From Candidatus Yanofskyibacteriota bacterium (GTDB lineage Bacteria; Patescibacteriota; Minisyncoccia; 2-02-FULL-40-12; IGHO2-01-FULL-4-A), in assembly GCA_903897805.1 (NCBI GenBank), contig CAIUCV010000016.1, positions 1 to 45,180 of the forward strand: a stretch of 45,180 nt of DNA, written 5' to 3'. A model generated the notes under the pieces. That model had not been told where the DNA came from. It worked only from the letters and a program-made list of their open reading frames with translations, and did not search any database. The number at the start of each line of letters is the position of its first letter. Position 1 is the stretch's first letter. Shown here piece after piece: positions 15,233 to 23,133 of this stretch. The position numbers were made by a program, and so were the translations under genes.

Positions 15233-15631
15233 TTACCAAACTTCGCATATTATTTCTCCGCCAATCCCCGCCTTTTTCGCATCGTCTCCCGTCATCAGTC
15301 CTTTTGAGGTGGAAATTACGGAAATACCGTAACCATTCCTTATGGGCTTCAGATCGTCCTTCCCCACATAAACTCTGCGCGACGGTTTGGAAATCATTTT
15401 TATTCCGCCTATGGCACCAACGCCGTTTTCGTATTTCAATTCCACGCCGAGGATGCTGACTTCCGATTTCTTCATTTTCCTTGTTTTCTTCTCAACGCCA
15501 CCGACAAATCCTTTGTTTTTCAAAATCTCAGCAACGCCAAGCGTCATTTTAGAAAACGGCAAAACAACCCCTTCTTGGCCGCGGGATTGCGCATTCTTTA
15601 TTTGTGTCAGCATGTTTGCAATTGGAGACAT
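15233..15631 (-). CDS. rpsH: 30S ribosomal protein S8
   Basis: Binds helix 21 of 16S rRNA. N-terminus SPIANMLTQIKNAQSRGQ and C-terminal GISVISTSKGLMTGDDAKKAGIGGEIICEVW are diagnostic. 132 aa. Lies between rpsN and rplF in the standard spc order. Confidence 0.97.
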   Translation of the reverse strand: MSPIANMLTQIKNAQSRGQEGVVLPFSKMTLGVAEILKNKGFVGGVEKKTRKMKKSEVSILGVELKYENGVGAIGGIKMISKPSRRVYVGKDDLKPIRNGYGISVISTSKGLMTGDDAKKAGIGGEIICEVW

Positions 15632-15669
15632 ATTTTTGGTTTAAAATTTACCAAACAAACTTTTAATCT

Positions 15670-15855
15670 CTACCACGAGGATTTTTGCACTCCGGGCAAT
15701 AATCCTTGGCTGGCCAATTCTCTGAAGTGAATGCGGCACAGTCCAAACTTTCTCATATATCCATGTTTGCGGCCGCAGATAAAACACCTGCGAACGATCC
15801 TGGTTGAAAATTTCGATTTCTTATTTGACCTTGCGATTGTTGATTTCTTAGGCAT
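15670..15855 (-). CDS. rpsN: 30S ribosomal protein S14, zinc-binding type
   Basis: 61 aa, the short form. The zinc ribbon [21 protein letters not shown] has a C-x2-C-x12-C-x2-H pattern, followed by the conserved [18 protein letters not shown]. Follows rplE by 4 nt. Confidence 0.97.
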   Translation of the reverse strand: MPKKSTIARSNKKSKFSTRIVRRCFICGRKHGYMRKFGLCRIHFRELASQGLLPGVQKSSW

Positions 15856-15859
15856 GGCT

Positions 15860-16432
15860 TTAGATTCTTATAGGAAATCCCGTTAATTTTAACAATTCTA
15901 TTCCTTCCTCTTGAAACTTGGCGGTTGTAACTACGGATATTTCTAATCCAAAGATGTCTTTCAGCGATTCATAAGTTATTTCCGGAAAAATACTGTGTTC
16001 TTTTATCCCAATGTTCAAACTTCCCTGCTTATCAAAGCTTTTTGGGTCCAGGCCGTGGAAATCTCTTGACCTTGGCAGGGCTATTGAAATCAATCTGTCT
16101 ATAAAATCATACATCCTCTTTCCGCGCAAAGTAATCATTGCGCCTATCTCCATCCCTTGTCTGACTTTAAAACCGGAGATGGATTTTTTGGCTTTTCTAA
16201 CGGCGGGTTTCTGGCCGGTTAATTTGGCCAAATCCTTTTCAATTTTTTCAATAGCCGCGGTCTCTTTAACTACTGCCCTGCGCCCGAAACCCACATTAAT
16301 TACAACCTTTTCAATTCTAGGCACGGCCATAATGCTTTTGTAACCAAATTTCTCCCGCATCGCAGGCACAACTTCCTTGTGGTATTTTGCCAATAATCGA
16401 GATTGGCTTTTATTTTGTTCTCTCTTTGCCAT
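15860..16432 (-). CDS. rplE: 50S ribosomal protein L5
   Basis: Binds 5S rRNA and contacts P-site t[38 protein letters not shown] is the family N-terminus; [27 protein letters not shown] and [14 protein letters not shown] follow. I start at the ATG at 16432 (MAKREQNK), 5 nt after the rplX stop, not the upstream track start that lies inside rplX. Confidence 0.97.
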   Translation of the reverse strand: MAKREQNKSQSRLLAKYHKEVVPAMREKFGYKSIMAVPRIEKVVINVGFGRRAVVKETAAIEKIEKDLAKLTGQKPAVRKAKKSISGFKVRQGMEIGAMITLRGKRMYDFIDRLISIALPRSRDFHGLDPKSFDKQGSLNIGIKEHSIFPEITYESLKDIFGLEISVVTTAKFQEEGIELLKLTGFPIRI

Positions 16433-16437
16433 GTTAT

Positions 16438-16740
16438 TTAGATTTCTCCTCCGCATTTCTTACAAACCCTCACCTTATTCTTACCCACCATCCTCGACCC
16501 GACTCTCGTGGGCTTCCCGCATTTTGAACAAACCAGCTGCACCGCCGATGCATTGACGGCCCTTTCTTTGTGAACCACCTGCCCCTTCTGCCCCTGCTTT
16601 CTGGCTCTCTGATGTCGGGCGATTAAATTTAATCCTTCCACGACAACTTTATCCTCCGCGGGAAAAACAAACAAAACCTTACCCTTCTTTCCTCGGTCCT
16701 TCCCGCTTAACATTATTACGTTGTCGCCTTTTTTAATCAT
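16438..16740 (-). CDS. rplX: 50S ribosomal protein L24
   Basis: Assembly-initiator protein binding the 5' domain of 23S rRNA. KOW motif MIKKGDNVIMLSGKDRGKKGKVL at the N-terminus; the C-terminus has a zinc-ribbon-like CSKCGKPTRV...CKKCGGE. The ATG at 16740 is chosen (4 nt after the rplN stop); the track's GTG start overlaps rplN. Confidence 0.96.
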   Translation of the reverse strand: MIKKGDNVIMLSGKDRGKKGKVLFVFPAEDKVVVEGLNLIARHQRARKQGQKGQVVHKERAVNASAVQLVCSKCGKPTRVGSRMVGKNKVRVCKKCGGEI

Positions 16741-16744
16741 GGTT

Positions 16745-17110
16745 TTACACAACTTCCTGCGCTAAGCTGGCTATTGTATCAAAACCTTTCTCTTTGATTT
16801 CACGCGGGACCGGTCCGAAAATACGGCCGCCTTTCGGTTCCTTTCCTTCCAGTATCACTACGGCGTTATCGTCAAATCTTATATAACTGCCGTCCTTTCT
16901 CCCAAAATTATTTCTCTGACGTATAATAAGGGCCCTGACAACGTCTTTCTTTTTAACCTGCTTGCGCGGTTCCGCCTCTTTAACTGAAACTACAATGATG
17001 TCGCCTATCTGCCCATAACGCCGTTTTGACCCGCCCAAAACCTTAATTACGCCAACCCTCTTGGCTCCACTATTATCGGCAACACTCATTATTGAACGCA
17101 TTTGTATCAT
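16745..17110 (-). CDS. rplN: 50S ribosomal protein L14
   Basis: [27 protein letters not shown] start, with the L14 signature [17 protein letters not shown] and the [10 protein letters not shown] and [10 protein letters not shown] blocks. 121 aa, typical. Situated between rpsQ and rplX. Confidence 0.97.
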   Translation of the reverse strand: MIQMRSIMSVADNSGAKRVGVIKVLGGSKRRYGQIGDIIVVSVKEAEPRKQVKKKDVVRALIIRQRNNFGRKDGSYIRFDDNAVVILEGKEPKGGRIFGPVPREIKEKGFDTIASLAQEVV

Positions 17111-17116
17111 GGTCGT

Positions 17117-17365
17117 TTATTGTTTAGCGATTACTGCCCATCTTTTTTCTTTTGATAGTGGTCTTGTTTCCTGAATCGCAACTTTGTCGCCGGTATGATA
17201 CTCGCTTTTTTCATCATGGGCTTTGTATCTTTTGGTAACCTTGTAATATTTCTTGTATTTGGGATGTTTAACCAGCCTGGAAACGGCGACAACGACAGTT
17301 TTTTGCATTCTGTCAGAAACAATCACGCCGTTTAGTGTTCTAATTTTTTTGTTTGTGTTTTCCAT
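17117..17365 (-). CDS. rpsQ: 30S ribosomal protein S17
   Basis: 82 aa OB-fold protein. [28 protein letters not shown] is the family signature, followed by [29 protein letters not shown]. Lies after rpmC but separated from it by a repeat-filled spacer. Confidence 0.97.
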   Translation of the reverse strand: MENTNKKIRTLNGVIVSDRMQKTVVVAVSRLVKHPKYKKYYKVTKRYKAHDEKSEYHTGDKVAIQETRPLSKEKRWAVIAKQ

Positions 17366-17490
17366 GTTTTTTAAATCCTAAATCCTAATATCTAAATCCT
17401 AAACAAATCCTGACGACCAAAAGTTTTGAAATTTGATATTTGAATTTTGACATTGTCTAGTGCTTAGGATTTCGTGCTTAGGATTTTTAA
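17366..17490. repeat. AAATCCTAA-type repeat array at the rpmC-rpsQ junction
   Basis: Plus strand: AAATCCTAAATCCTAA, ATCTAAATCCTAA and AAATCCT copies near 17371-17410, a GAAATTTGATATTTGAATTTTGA stretch, then two TGCTTAGGATTT copies that include the rpmC stop codon. Confidence 0.8.
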
Positions 17491-17658
17491 TGCAGTCAGT
17501 ACTCGGGCAATGTCTTTTTTCGTTTGCCCAAGCTGGTCAAAATTTTTCAAAGTTTTGTTAGCCAATTCAAATCTAAACTTGCCGAGTTTAATTTTTAAAT
17601 CCTCGGCCATTTTTTGCAATTCCTTGATATCCTTGTTTTTAAAATCAGCATATTTCAT
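17464..17658 (-). CDS. rpmC: 50S ribosomal protein L29
   Basis: 64-aa helical hairpin protein at the tunnel exit. KELQKMAEDLKIKLGKFRFELANKTLKNFDQLGQTKKDIARVLTAL matches the family. The final residues (LKILSTKS) and stop codon are provided by the AAATCCTAAGCAC repeat. Confidence 0.94.
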   Translation of the reverse strand: MKYADFKNKDIKELQKMAEDLKIKLGKFRFELANKTLKNFDQLGQTKKDIARVLTALKILSTKS

Positions 17659-17660
17659 GT

Positions 17661-18065
17661 CTATTTTTTAATAAACCTCGTCTTAACCGGCAGTTTATGC
17701 GCCGCTAATCTTAGTGCATCCCTTGCAACTTTTTCAGTCACGCCGTCCATCTCAAAAATTATTCTGCCGCCCTCCACGGGCGCTACGAAATGCGATAAAG
17801 AACCGGCTCCTCCGCCCATACCAACCTCTGCTCCCTTTTGCGTCCTTGGTCTGTCGGGAAATACCCTAATCCAGATCTTCCCTCCGCGCTGGATAAAATG
17901 CGTAATCGCCCGGCGGGCGGCTTCCAACTGGACCGATTTTAACCAACCTGATTCCATGGCTTTTAATCCGTAGCTGCCAAAGCTTAAATAATGGCCGCGG
18001 GAAGTGACTTTTCTAACTCTGCCCTTGTGAACTTTCCTGTGTTTTATTCTCTTGGGCTGTAACAT
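17661..18065 (-). CDS. rplP: 50S ribosomal protein L16
   Basis: Large-subunit protein near the A-site tRNA elbow. [16 protein letters not shown] start, [14 protein letters not shown] and [15 protein letters not shown] are diagnostic, and the ending is [13 protein letters not shown]. The loop that reads MGKGKGxxxxWVA in most bacteria is here [14 protein letters not shown], losing the arginine/lysines that approach the peptidyl transferase side. Confidence 0.96.
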   Translation of the reverse strand: MLQPKRIKHRKVHKGRVRKVTSRGHYLSFGSYGLKAMESGWLKSVQLEAARRAITHFIQRGGKIWIRVFPDRPRTQKGAEVGMGGGAGSLSHFVAPVEGGRIIFEMDGVTEKVARDALRLAAHKLPVKTRFIKK

Positions 18066-18067
18066 AT

Positions 18068-18700
18068 TTAAAATTTAAGTCCTTTGTGTATCCAAACCTT
18101 AACTCCAACCGTTCCGTATGTCGTATATGCGGTAGCTTCGGCAAAATCTATATCCGCCCTTAATGTCTGGAGCGGCAAACTCCCCTCTTCCAAATGTTCT
18201 GTCCGGGCTATTTCGTTTCCGTCCAACCGGCCTGCCATAGTAACCTTTGCACCCTTCACGTCGCGATTAGCCATTATTTTGGCTATTGTCTGTTTCAAAA
18301 CCCTTCTGTAACGCACCCGTTTTTCTATTTGTTCGGTTATTTGCTCGGCCACAATTCTGGCCGAAGTTTCTGGATTCTTGAATTCTTGAACATCTAAGCG
18401 AACAGCGGTCTTTCGTTTTATCAGCTTTGCTATGTCGGCCTTCAAGTCCTCGATCCCTGTCCCGCCCCGGCCGATAACCAAACCCGGTCTTGCGGTGCTA
18501 ATTACAATTGAAAGGACGTCGGGGCTCCTCTCTATTTCCACCTTGTCTACGCTCATATTCTTGAGTTTCTTTTCCAAAAACTTCCTGATGGCCACGTCCT
18601 CCTTTAAAAATTGGGGGTATTTTTTCGCGCTAAACCACCGGGATTTCCAATCCTTATTTATGGATAATCTTAATGAAGTTGGTGAAATTTTCTGACCCAT
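18068..18700 (-). CDS. rpsC: 30S ribosomal protein S3
   Basis: [23 protein letters not shown] start, KH domain with [13 protein letters not shown], and C-terminal domain with [21 protein letters not shown] and [16 protein letters not shown]. 210 aa, normal. One base separates it from the rplV stop. Confidence 0.97.
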   Translation of the reverse strand: MGQKISPTSLRLSINKDWKSRWFSAKKYPQFLKEDVAIRKFLEKKLKNMSVDKVEIERSPDVLSIVISTARPGLVIGRGGTGIEDLKADIAKLIKRKTAVRLDVQEFKNPETSARIVAEQITEQIEKRVRYRRVLKQTIAKIMANRDVKGAKVTMAGRLDGNEIARTEHLEEGSLPLQTLRADIDFAEATAYTTYGTVGVKVWIHKGLKF

Positions 18701-18701
18701 T

Positions 18702-19235
18702 TTATATTGCTTTTCTTCTAAAGAATCTCTTGGTAATCCCGCTCAAAAATCCTTTCCTTCCTATTTCTTTTTTAATCCCCGGCTTCGCTTTTTCTCTGGT
18801 TTCGGTTTTTACTTCTTTCTCGGGAACCGTTGCTTCTATTCTCTCTTCCCCCGTTACCTCCGCTTCTTCTTTTTTCTCGGCGGGGGCGGCCTTAAGGCCC
18901 GGGATTTTTTCTTCAAGAATCATTTTAACACACGAGGTTCTTTTCAGAATCGGTGAAGTAGAACCAAATCCCTTCGGTCTAAATCTTTTCAACTTCATGC
19001 CTTCGTCTACGATGACATCCTTTATGAAAAGATTTTCTTTTACCAAGCCAAAATTATTGTGCGCATTCGCAAGCGCCGAATCCAACAGCTTTGAAATCGG
19101 CTTGGATGATTTTTTAACCAAATGGTCAAGCTGACTTTTGGCCGCTATCGCATCCAATCCTTTAATCAAGTCCGAAATTAATCTTACCTTTCTCGACGCA
19201 ATTCTTAAATTTTTCAATTTGGCGGTAATTTGCAT
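18702..19235 (-). CDS. rplV: 50S ribosomal protein L22 with charged C-terminal extension
   Basis: The core (residues ~1-112) has LRIASRKVRLISDLIKG, ALANAHNNFGL and the tunnel-hairpin region around LKRFRPKGFGSTSPILKRTS. Where most L22 proteins end, this continues for ~60 residues of alternating Glu/Lys/Pro (AEKKEEAEVTGEE...) and a basic tail ending RRKAI, likely disordered and surface-exposed. 177 aa compared with the usual ~110. Confidence 0.96.
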   Translation of the reverse strand: MQITAKLKNLRIASRKVRLISDLIKGLDAIAAKSQLDHLVKKSSKPISKLLDSALANAHNNFGLVKENLFIKDVIVDEGMKLKRFRPKGFGSTSPILKRTSCVKMILEEKIPGLKAAPAEKKEEAEVTGEERIEATVPEKEVKTETREKAKPGIKKEIGRKGFLSGITKRFFRRKAI

Positions 19236-19236
19236 G

Positions 19237-19584
19237 TTATTCTGTCTTCTTCTCTGTCGTTTCCGCTTTCGCCGTCTGGGCGGCCTCTATTTCTTTTTGC
19301 CGGGCCGCAGCTTCTATTTCTCTTTGCATTCGGCCTCCGTGCCTCACAAATTTTCTGGTAAGCGAAAACTCTCCTAATTTATGGCCGACCATATCCTCGG
19401 TGATGAAAACCGGAATGTGAATCTTGCCGTTATGCACTCCGAAAGTAAAGCCGAGCATCTCCGGCGTTATTGTTGACGCTCTCGCCCATGTTTTAATAAC
19501 CGTCTTATCGCCAACTTTAAGCTTGCCGACTTTCTTCATCAGTTTTTCATCAACATATACGCCTTTTTTGATACTTCTTGACAT
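19237..19584 (-). CDS. rpsS: 30S ribosomal protein S19 with C-terminal extension
   Basis: Small-subunit head protein. [19 protein letters not shown] start, then [31 protein letters not shown]-type core and [18 protein letters not shown]. The usual protein ends near residue 92; here ~20 further Ala/Glu/Lys residues form a probable helical tail. The plus-strand promoter of the neighbouring small gene begins inside its first codons. Confidence 0.97.
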   Translation of the reverse strand: MSRSIKKGVYVDEKLMKKVGKLKVGDKTVIKTWARASTITPEMLGFTFGVHNGKIHIPVFITEDMVGHKLGEFSLTRKFVRHGGRMQREIEAAARQKEIEAAQTAKAETTEKKTE

Positions 19585-19606
19585 AATTTATTTATTGGAT
19601 TATATT
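19578..19606 (+). promoter_or_regulatory. Plus-strand promoter of the small gene between rpsS and rplB
   Basis: TTGACA, a 17-nt spacer and TATATT. The -35 overlaps the rpsS start codon on the opposite strand. Predicted start near 19613 leaves a ~30-nt leader before the ATG at 19642. Confidence 0.65.
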
Positions 19607-19641
19607 ATAAATACCGTTATTTTACAAGGAGATCGAATAAT

Positions 19642-19854
19642 ATGCCTCGGATACATTGCTGGTTTTGTTTGCTTTTTTCTTTGTATTCCACGACTTTCTT
19701 CGTCATTAGTTCGTTTATCGCTTTTAGCGTCAGGGGTAATTCTCTGCTTCTATTACTCGCTCTTGTGGTATCTGCACTTTTATTATTTCTGACGTGGAGA
19801 ACTTTTTTGACGGCTTTCGGGAAAATTGAACATGAAGGCTTTTGGAAAATCTAA
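19642..19854 (+). CDS. Small membrane protein, 70 aa, opposite strand inside the ribosomal cluster
   Basis: ATG is preceded by AGGAGA 10 nt upstream, the gene has a good promoter, and it ends at a UUCG-loop terminator, so it is a complete independent unit antisense to the ribosomal operon. The product has two hydrophobic stretches (residues ~8-30 and ~34-50) and a short polar tail, FGKIEHEGFWKI. No family is recognised. Possibilities include a small stress or toxin-like membrane peptide, or recently acquired DNA; none can be chosen from sequence. Confidence 0.65.
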   Translation: MPRIHCWFCLLFSLYSTTFFVISSFIAFSVRGNSLLLLLALVVSALLLFLTWRTFLTAFGKIEHEGFWKI

Positions 19855-19869
19855 ATATTTTCTGAAAAC

Positions 19870-19895
19870 AATCGGGCTTCGGCCTGATTTTTTGT
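19870..19895 (+). terminator. Terminator of the 19642-19854 gene
   Basis: AATCGGGC-TTCG-GCCTGATT, an 8-bp stem with one G-T pair and a stable UUCG tetraloop, followed by TTTTTG. A second short inverted repeat (GTAGC/GCTAC, 19908-19925) with TTTTT follows. Confidence 0.85.
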
Positions 19896-19923
19896 TTTCA
19901 AAAGATCGTAGCAATGCTTCGCG

Positions 19924-20751
19924 CTACTTTTTCCTTCGTCTGACAATGAACTTGCTGCTCTTTTTCTTTTTATTCCTCGTTTTTACCCCCAGCGCGTGCT
20001 TGCCCCACGGTGTCTTCGGATATTTCAAGCCGATCCCCTGCCTTCCTTCTCCTCCCCCGTGCGGATGGTCCACCGGATTCATCGCCGTGCCGCGAACTGC
20101 CGGACGCCACCCAAGATAACGATTCCGCCCCGCCTTCCCGATCTTTATTGAACTGTGTTCGGCGTTTGACAACTGGCCGATTGATGCCATCACGTCGCCA
20201 TGAAAACGGCGAACCTCCGAGGATGGCAAAACAACCTGAACATATCCTCCTTCATGCGCTAAAACGGTAGCGCTGGAACCGGCGGATTTCACGATCTGGC
20301 CGCCCTTCCCCGGATGTAATTCAATATTATGGATCACGGTTCCCTGCGGAATATTTTTTAATTTCATCCTATTGCCCGGTTCAAGCTTAGCTCTTTCCGA
20401 AACGATAATCTCATCACCGACTTTCAGGCCCTCCGGAGCCAAAATGTATCTTTTTTCTCCGTCGGCATAATGCAATCTCGCGATCCTCACCGTGCGGTTA
20501 GGGTCATACTCTACGGAAAAAACTTTTGCCGGCACGTTCATTTTCTCCTGTTTGAAATCAATCAGCCGATACAATCTCTTGGCTCCGCCGCCACGATGAC
20601 GCGTAGTAATTCTGCCCTGATTATTCCTGCCTTTGTCACGCTTAAAACCTGCCATCAGTTTCTTCAACGGCTCTATTTTAGACAAATTGGAGAAATCATA
20701 CCCCATCATTTGTCTTCTGCTCGGAGTTGTCGGTTTATATGTCCTCGCCAT
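19924..20751 (-). CDS. rplB: 50S ribosomal protein L2
   Basis: Binds the peptidyl transferase domain of 23S r[21 protein letters not shown] near residue 52, the central [13 protein letters not shown], and the invariant [15 protein letters not shown] (with the functionally important His) near residue 223 are present. 275 aa, normal. Transcribed before rpsS, but the small plus-strand gene separates the two. Confidence 0.97.
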   Translation of the reverse strand: MARTYKPTTPSRRQMMGYDFSNLSKIEPLKKLMAGFKRDKGRNNQGRITTRHRGGGAKRLYRLIDFKQEKMNVPAKVFSVEYDPNRTVRIARLHYADGEKRYILAPEGLKVGDEIIVSERAKLEPGNRMKLKNIPQGTVIHNIELHPGKGGQIVKSAGSSATVLAHEGGYVQVVLPSSEVRRFHGDVMASIGQLSNAEHSSIKIGKAGRNRYLGWRPAVRGTAMNPVDHPHGGGEGRQGIGLKYPKTPWGKHALGVKTRNKKKKSSKFIVRRRKK

Positions 20752-20755
20752 GGTT

Positions 20756-21199
20756 TTACTTCGCTATTTCAATTTTTTCTCCTTCTTTTAGGGTAACGAT
20801 TGCCTTTTTAAATCCCGGCTTCTTACCCTCGTGTTCTCCAACCCGCCTGAATTTAGAGGGCACACTTGCCACATTGACCTTATCAACTCTGACCTTGTAC
20901 AACTTCTCTATGGCCTTTTTTATCTCAACTTTGTTCGCATCCTTTGCCACTTTGAAAAGATATTGACCATATTCTTCCAAAAGCCCGCCTTTTTCCGTAA
21001 TTATCGGTCTCAAAATTATCTGATACGAATGGGCGTCTTCCCCTTTGGGCAGTTTTACTACCGGTGCGGCTGGGATTGCGATTTTCTCCCTGGCCGTTTC
21101 TTCCGGCTTCGGTTTTTCTTCTCCGACGCTTCGGTCGGAGCCCCGATCCTTTGGCGTTGGGGCTTCTTTTTTCTTTTTACCAAATCCAAATAATCCCAT
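20756..21199 (-). CDS. rplW: 50S ribosomal protein L23 with N-terminal extension
   Basis: The core from about residue 60 ([49 protein letters not shown]) matches L23 at the tunnel exit. About 55 extra N-terminal residues are charged and proline-rich ([16 protein letters not shown]) and include a palindrome-encoded segment. 147 aa versus the usual ~95-100. It lies 4 nt upstream of rplB. Confidence 0.95.
   Translation of the reverse strand: MGLFGFGKKKKEAPTPKDRGSDRSVGEEKPKPEETAREKIAIPAAPVVKLPKGEDAHSYQIILRPIITEKGGLLEEYGQYLFKVAKDANKVEIKKAIEKLYKVRVDKVNVASVPSKFRRVGEHEGKKPGFKKAIVTLKEGEKIEIAK
21121..21140. repeat. Palindromic repeat inside rplW
   Basis: CTCCGAC-GCTTCG-GTCGGAG, a 7-bp hairpin in the codons of the non-conserved N-terminal extension of L23. 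Confidence 0.7.
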
Positions 21200-21207
21200 G
21201 ATAAAAA

Positions 21208-21867
21208 TTAAAGTTTATATGTATTTACAATTACCGGCACCGCATCTTTTAACAAAATTAAATACTTCTTCTCCAGCAAATCCTTTACATTTAAACTTTT
21301 GGCGTCCGTCGTCTCTATAAACGGGAGATTATTCATGGCCTGCAAAATCATTTTGTCTTTCTCCGGCATAACGAACAAAACGGAATCTCTCTTCTTCTTT
21401 GTATTTTTATAGCCGGTCATCATGCTGGATAAGCCATTGATTACGCCCAGTGCTTCCTTGGTCTTAGGGACACTGAATTTTAAATCATTCAACAGCATCA
21501 ATTCCTTATCTTGGACCTTGGAAGACAGTACCATAAACAAGGCCTTTCGCTTCGTTTTCTTATTTATCTTCTTTTCAAAATTCCTTTCCTTGGTCGGGCC
21601 GAATGCCACACCGCCGCCCTTCCAAATGGGCGACCTGATAGAGGCATGCCTTGCTCGTCCCGTGCCCTTTTGCCGCCATGGTTTTTTGCCGCCACCGCGT
21701 ACTTCCCCCCGGCCTTTCGTATGAGCAATCACTTGTCTAGAATTTGCCATCTGCGCCACCAGCACTTGATGTACCAGATCAGGGTTCATTTTCACGCCAA
21801 AAATCCTGTCCGGCAATTCGGCTTCTCCAATAACTTCAGCGTTTTGGTTGTACAATTCGGTCTTCAT
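21208..21867 (-). CDS. rplD: 50S ribosomal protein L4
   Basis: The conserved extended loop GRGEVRGGGKKPWRQKGTGRARHASIRSPIWKGGGVAFGP near residues 50-90 is diagnostic, followed by the Rossmann-like domain. 219 aa. In many bacteria L4 autoregulates the S10 operon; no such site is proven here, but a structured leader lies upstream of rplC. Confidence 0.97.
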   Translation of the reverse strand: MKTELYNQNAEVIGEAELPDRIFGVKMNPDLVHQVLVAQMANSRQVIAHTKGRGEVRGGGKKPWRQKGTGRARHASIRSPIWKGGGVAFGPTKERNFEKKINKKTKRKALFMVLSSKVQDKELMLLNDLKFSVPKTKEALGVINGLSSMMTGYKNTKKKRDSVLFVMPEKDKMILQAMNNLPFIETTDAKSLNVKDLLEKKYLILLKDAVPVIVNTYKL

Positions 21868-21876
21868 CTTTAAAAA

Positions 21877-22503
21877 CTATAAGCTGATTATTTCCAACAA
21901 CGTCCCCCTTCTCCCCGAAATTGCTCCCTTTATCATCATCAGATTATTTTCCTTATCAATTGATACTATCTCTAATCCTCTGGTAGTTTGTCTTTCGCCG
22001 CCCATCCGTCCGGCCATCCGCATTCCTTTCAGCGTGTGCTGAGGAAATCTCTGGCCGATTGAACCGCCATGCCGCAAAACATGATGATGGCCGTGGCTTG
22101 CCGGCATACCGTGAAAACCATGCCTCTTAACCACTCCTTGAAAGCCCTTGCCCTTGGTAATTCCGCTTACTTTTACGATATCTCCGACATTGAAAACTGA
22201 AACATCCAGCTTGTCACCTTTTTCCAACTCCTTTTCTGCTTCACCAACTTTAAATTTCAAATCCTCAACTCTGAACTCGGCTAATTTTTTTAAATTTTCC
22301 AATCCTTTAAGGTGGCCTAACTTCGGCTTATTCGGCTTCTTGTCTTTGCCAAAACCAACCTGCACAGCTTTGTAGCCGTCTTTTTCTTCGGTTCTGATTT
22401 GGGTAACGGTAATCGGGCCGGCTTCAACTACGGTTACCGGTATAACCTTGCCGTCTTCCCTAAAAATCCTTGTCATCCCGATTTTTCTGCCAAGTATAAA
22501 CAT
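21877..22503 (-). CDS. rplC: 50S ribosomal protein L3
   Basis: MFILGRKIGMTRIFREDGKVIPVTVVEAGP start, YKAVQVGFG, and the GKGFQGVVKRHGFHGMPASHGHHHVLRHGGSIGQ peptidyl-transferase extension. 208 aa. Preceded by a 230-nt untranslated region carrying a terminator-like hairpin 10 nt from the ATG. Confidence 0.97.
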   Translation of the reverse strand: MFILGRKIGMTRIFREDGKVIPVTVVEAGPITVTQIRTEEKDGYKAVQVGFGKDKKPNKPKLGHLKGLENLKKLAEFRVEDLKFKVGEAEKELEKGDKLDVSVFNVGDIVKVSGITKGKGFQGVVKRHGFHGMPASHGHHHVLRHGGSIGQRFPQHTLKGMRMAGRMGGERQTTRGLEIVSIDKENNLMMIKGAISGRRGTLLEIISL

Positions 22504-22513
22504 TTTAATAAAA

Positions 22514-22531
22514 ACGCCCAGATTCAGCTGG
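22514..22531 (-). terminator. Terminator/attenuator immediately upstream of rplC
   Basis: Minus strand GCCCAG-CTGAAT-CTGGGC followed by GTTTTTATT, ending close to the rplC ATG. A termination hairpin here would uncouple tuf-rpsJ from the rest of the ribosomal cluster unless relieved. Confidence 0.65.
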
Positions 22532-22609
22532 GCAATAAAATCAGCTGGATCTTTTACTTACGGACTATGTTTTTACAAACAAAATTTGCATTCTGTTTTT
22601 AACCACTTC

Positions 22610-22700
22610 TAAAGGTGGCAAACGCGGGCATCGCTTCTCGCTCTTCCGAAACTCGAATGAGATTCGAGCGAAGGAGGGTGCGGCGACCACGTTTGCTACC
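22610..22700 (-). promoter_or_regulatory. Structured leader RNA between rpsJ and rplC
   Basis: Minus strand: GGTAGCAAACG pairs with CGTTTGCCACC (one mismatch) about 70 nt apart, enclosing CTCGAAT-CTC-ATTCGAG and GC-rich strands. No ORF is present. It could be an autoregulatory leader or a palindromic repeat element; the function is unknown. Confidence 0.5.
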
Positions 22701-22735
22701 TTTGTCCGTACGATATCCGAGGAAGGAATTGTAAA

Positions 22736-23071
22736 TTACATCTTGAGCTCAATATCCACCCCTGCCGGCAAATTAAGGTTCATCAGTGAATCAATGATTT
22801 TTGAACTTGGATTTGTAATATCAATCAGCCGCTTGTGAACGCGCATTTCAAACTGTTCCCGCGAATTCTTGTCAATGAAAGCCGAGCGATTAACAGTGTA
22901 TTTATGAATGGCCGTGGGCAAAGGCACGGGCCCCACCACCTGCCCGCCGTTTCGTTCAATGGTCTCAACGATCTGCTTGGCAGATTTATCAATAATCTTG
23001 TTGTCGTAGGCCTTCAGCTTTATTCTTATGCGCTGATTTACTTCTACCGTTTTTTCCTTTTTGGTTGGCAT
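22736..23071 (-). CDS. rpsJ: 30S ribosomal protein S10
   Basis: [42 protein letters not shown] and the [18 protein letters not shown] hairpin are family signatures. 111 aa, slightly long at the N-terminus. Lies downstream of tuf, with a large perfect hairpin between them. Confidence 0.97.
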   Translation of the reverse strand: MPTKKEKTVEVNQRIRIKLKAYDNKIIDKSAKQIVETIERNGGQVVGPVPLPTAIHKYTVNRSAFIDKNSREQFEMRVHKRLIDITNPSSKIIDSLMNLNLPAGVDIELKM

Positions 23072-23092
23072 TTGTTAAAAAGAGCTGGGACT

Positions 23093-23125
23093 GATAAGCC
23101 CCGACCGTTGCGGTCGGGGCTTATC
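23093..23125. repeat. 14-bp perfect hairpin between tuf and rpsJ
   Basis: GATAAGCCCCGACC-GTTGC-GGTCGGGGCTTATC. The adjoining T run (CTTTTA) is on the plus strand, whereas both flanking genes are minus, so as a terminator it points the wrong way. An RNA-processing or stability role is more likely. Confidence 0.8.
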
Positions 23126-23133
23126 TTTTATGA

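Noticed and set aside
10777-17490. Short A/T repeats considered as a CRISPR array
   Set aside because: Units are 7-14 nt, imperfect, without unique spacers of constant length, and no cas genes are present.
19826-20119. 97-aa plus-strand ORF
   Set aside because: Mostly antisense to the rplB 3' end and crosses a strong terminator; no start signals.
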